Shown here: positions 6,656 through 6,772 of the stretch, one piece after another
Numbering within the stretch: the stretch's first letter is position 1
How the letters are laid out: every line of letters begins with the position of its first letter
DNA from: Corynebacterium sp.
Lineage (GTDB): Bacteria > Actinomycetota > Actinomycetes > Mycobacteriales > Mycobacteriaceae
NCBI GenBank assembly: GCA_030450335.1
Contig: JAKDIS010000125.1
Span: forward strand, 1-6,772
Direction of reading: 5' to 3'
Length of the DNA: 6,772 bases
Program-made: the position numbers and the translations under genes
The notes under the pieces: generated by a model
Told to the model about the DNA's origin: nothing
What the model saw: the letters and a program-made list of their open reading frames with translations, nothing else
Databases searched by the model: none

Positions 6656-6713
6656 ACTGTCTCCTTAGGGGTGATACTTGGGTCTTGCAGGGGTGTGCCG
6701 GGTGCGCTGGGGG
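6656..6713 (-). other. 58-base intergenic gap, no terminator or clear promoter
   Basis: Between the upstream TGA and the GTG of the tubulin-like gene. On the minus strand it contains CACCCGGCACACCCCTGCAAG followed by the ribosome-binding site. I see no stable hairpin followed by a T run and no convincing -35/-10 pair, so read-through from the upstream gene is the simplest view. It is the largest non-coding stretch in the window. Confidence 0.5.
6661..6667 (-). promoter_or_regulatory. Strong Shine-Dalgarno site of the tubulin-like gene
   Basis: TAAGGAG on the minus strand, five bases (ACAGT) before the GTG at 6655-6653. The near-perfect match to the anti-Shine-Dalgarno sequence and ideal spacing fix this GTG as the start. 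It is the strongest ribosome-binding site in the window, in contrast to the weak sites before the two following genes. Confidence 0.88.
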
Positions 6714-6772
6714 TCAGCGGGGGCCGAACGGGCTGGATCCGGGGGATCCGAAGGGGTTGTCGCCGAAGTCGG
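6714..6772 (-). CDS. C-terminal end of an upstream protein with Phe/Gly/Pro tail (partial)
   Basis: Reading minus from the window edge, the frame of 18 codons ends at TGA (6716-6714) and gives DFGDNPFGSPGSSPFGPR. Nearly every codon ends in C or G and the reading frame stops 58 bases before the next start, as expected for the preceding operon gene. The peptide is disordered and carries NPFG and SPFG motifs; its F-G-D-N-P-F closely resembles F-G-G-D-L-F at the end of the tubulin-like protein. The family cannot be told from the tail. By analogy with described tubulin-like loci a von Willebrand A or GTPase protein would be a reasonable guess, but nothing visible shows it. Confidence 0.65.
   Translation of the reverse strand, partial: DFGDNPFGSPGSSPFGPR

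Noticed and set aside
6656..6713. Possible promoter or terminator before the tubulin-like gene
   Set aside because: No paired -35/-10 boxes at suitable spacing and no hairpin with a T run were found in this 58-base gap; only the ribosome-binding site is convincing.

Overview
The window is high-GC DNA (mostly G or C at third codon positions) and reads as Actinomycetota. I cannot name a genus from the sequence alone. Essentially all of it is one operon on the minus strand: two complete genes, the last codons of a gene upstream of them, and the start of a gene downstream. Long open frames on the plus strand are shadows of these genes.

In the direction of transcription (right to left): (1) 6772-6714 is the 3' end of an unknown gene whose product ends in a Phe/Gly/Pro-rich tail. 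(2) After a 58-base gap with a strong Shine-Dalgarno site, 6655-3020 encodes a 1211-residue protein. Its N-terminal third carries tubulin/FtsZ-type nucleotide-binding signatures, and it matches what is known of the large 'tubulin-like' (Tubulin_2 type) family. (3) Overlapping its stop by one base, 3020-183 encodes a 945-residue protein with a two-helix transmembrane hairpin, large (probably cytoplasmic) arms on both sides, and a C-terminus made of seven consecutive five-residue Phe repeats. (4) Ten bases further on, 172-1 encodes the first 57 residues of an unrecognised soluble protein that runs off the window.

The packing (TGATG overlap, 10-base gap) suggests co-translation, possibly of one complex. 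A likely model is a GTP-dependent tubulin-like polymer or switch linked to the membrane by the hairpin protein. This fits the earlier proposal, from comparative genomics, that non-FtsZ tubulin-like families in bacteria and archaea take part in membrane remodelling. Membrane attachment and polymerisation are inference.

The most striking unexplained structure is that three consecutive operon products end in short disordered tails with phenylalanines five residues apart (F-x4-F). The tubulin-like and membrane proteins also share a PTF-x-G core. This looks like a shared C-terminal docking peptide, comparable in concept to the C-terminal peptide of FtsZ, and may mark a multi-protein system read by one common adaptor.

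No tRNA, rRNA, CRISPR, insertion sequence or clear terminator was found. No stretch longer than 58 bases lacks a gene.
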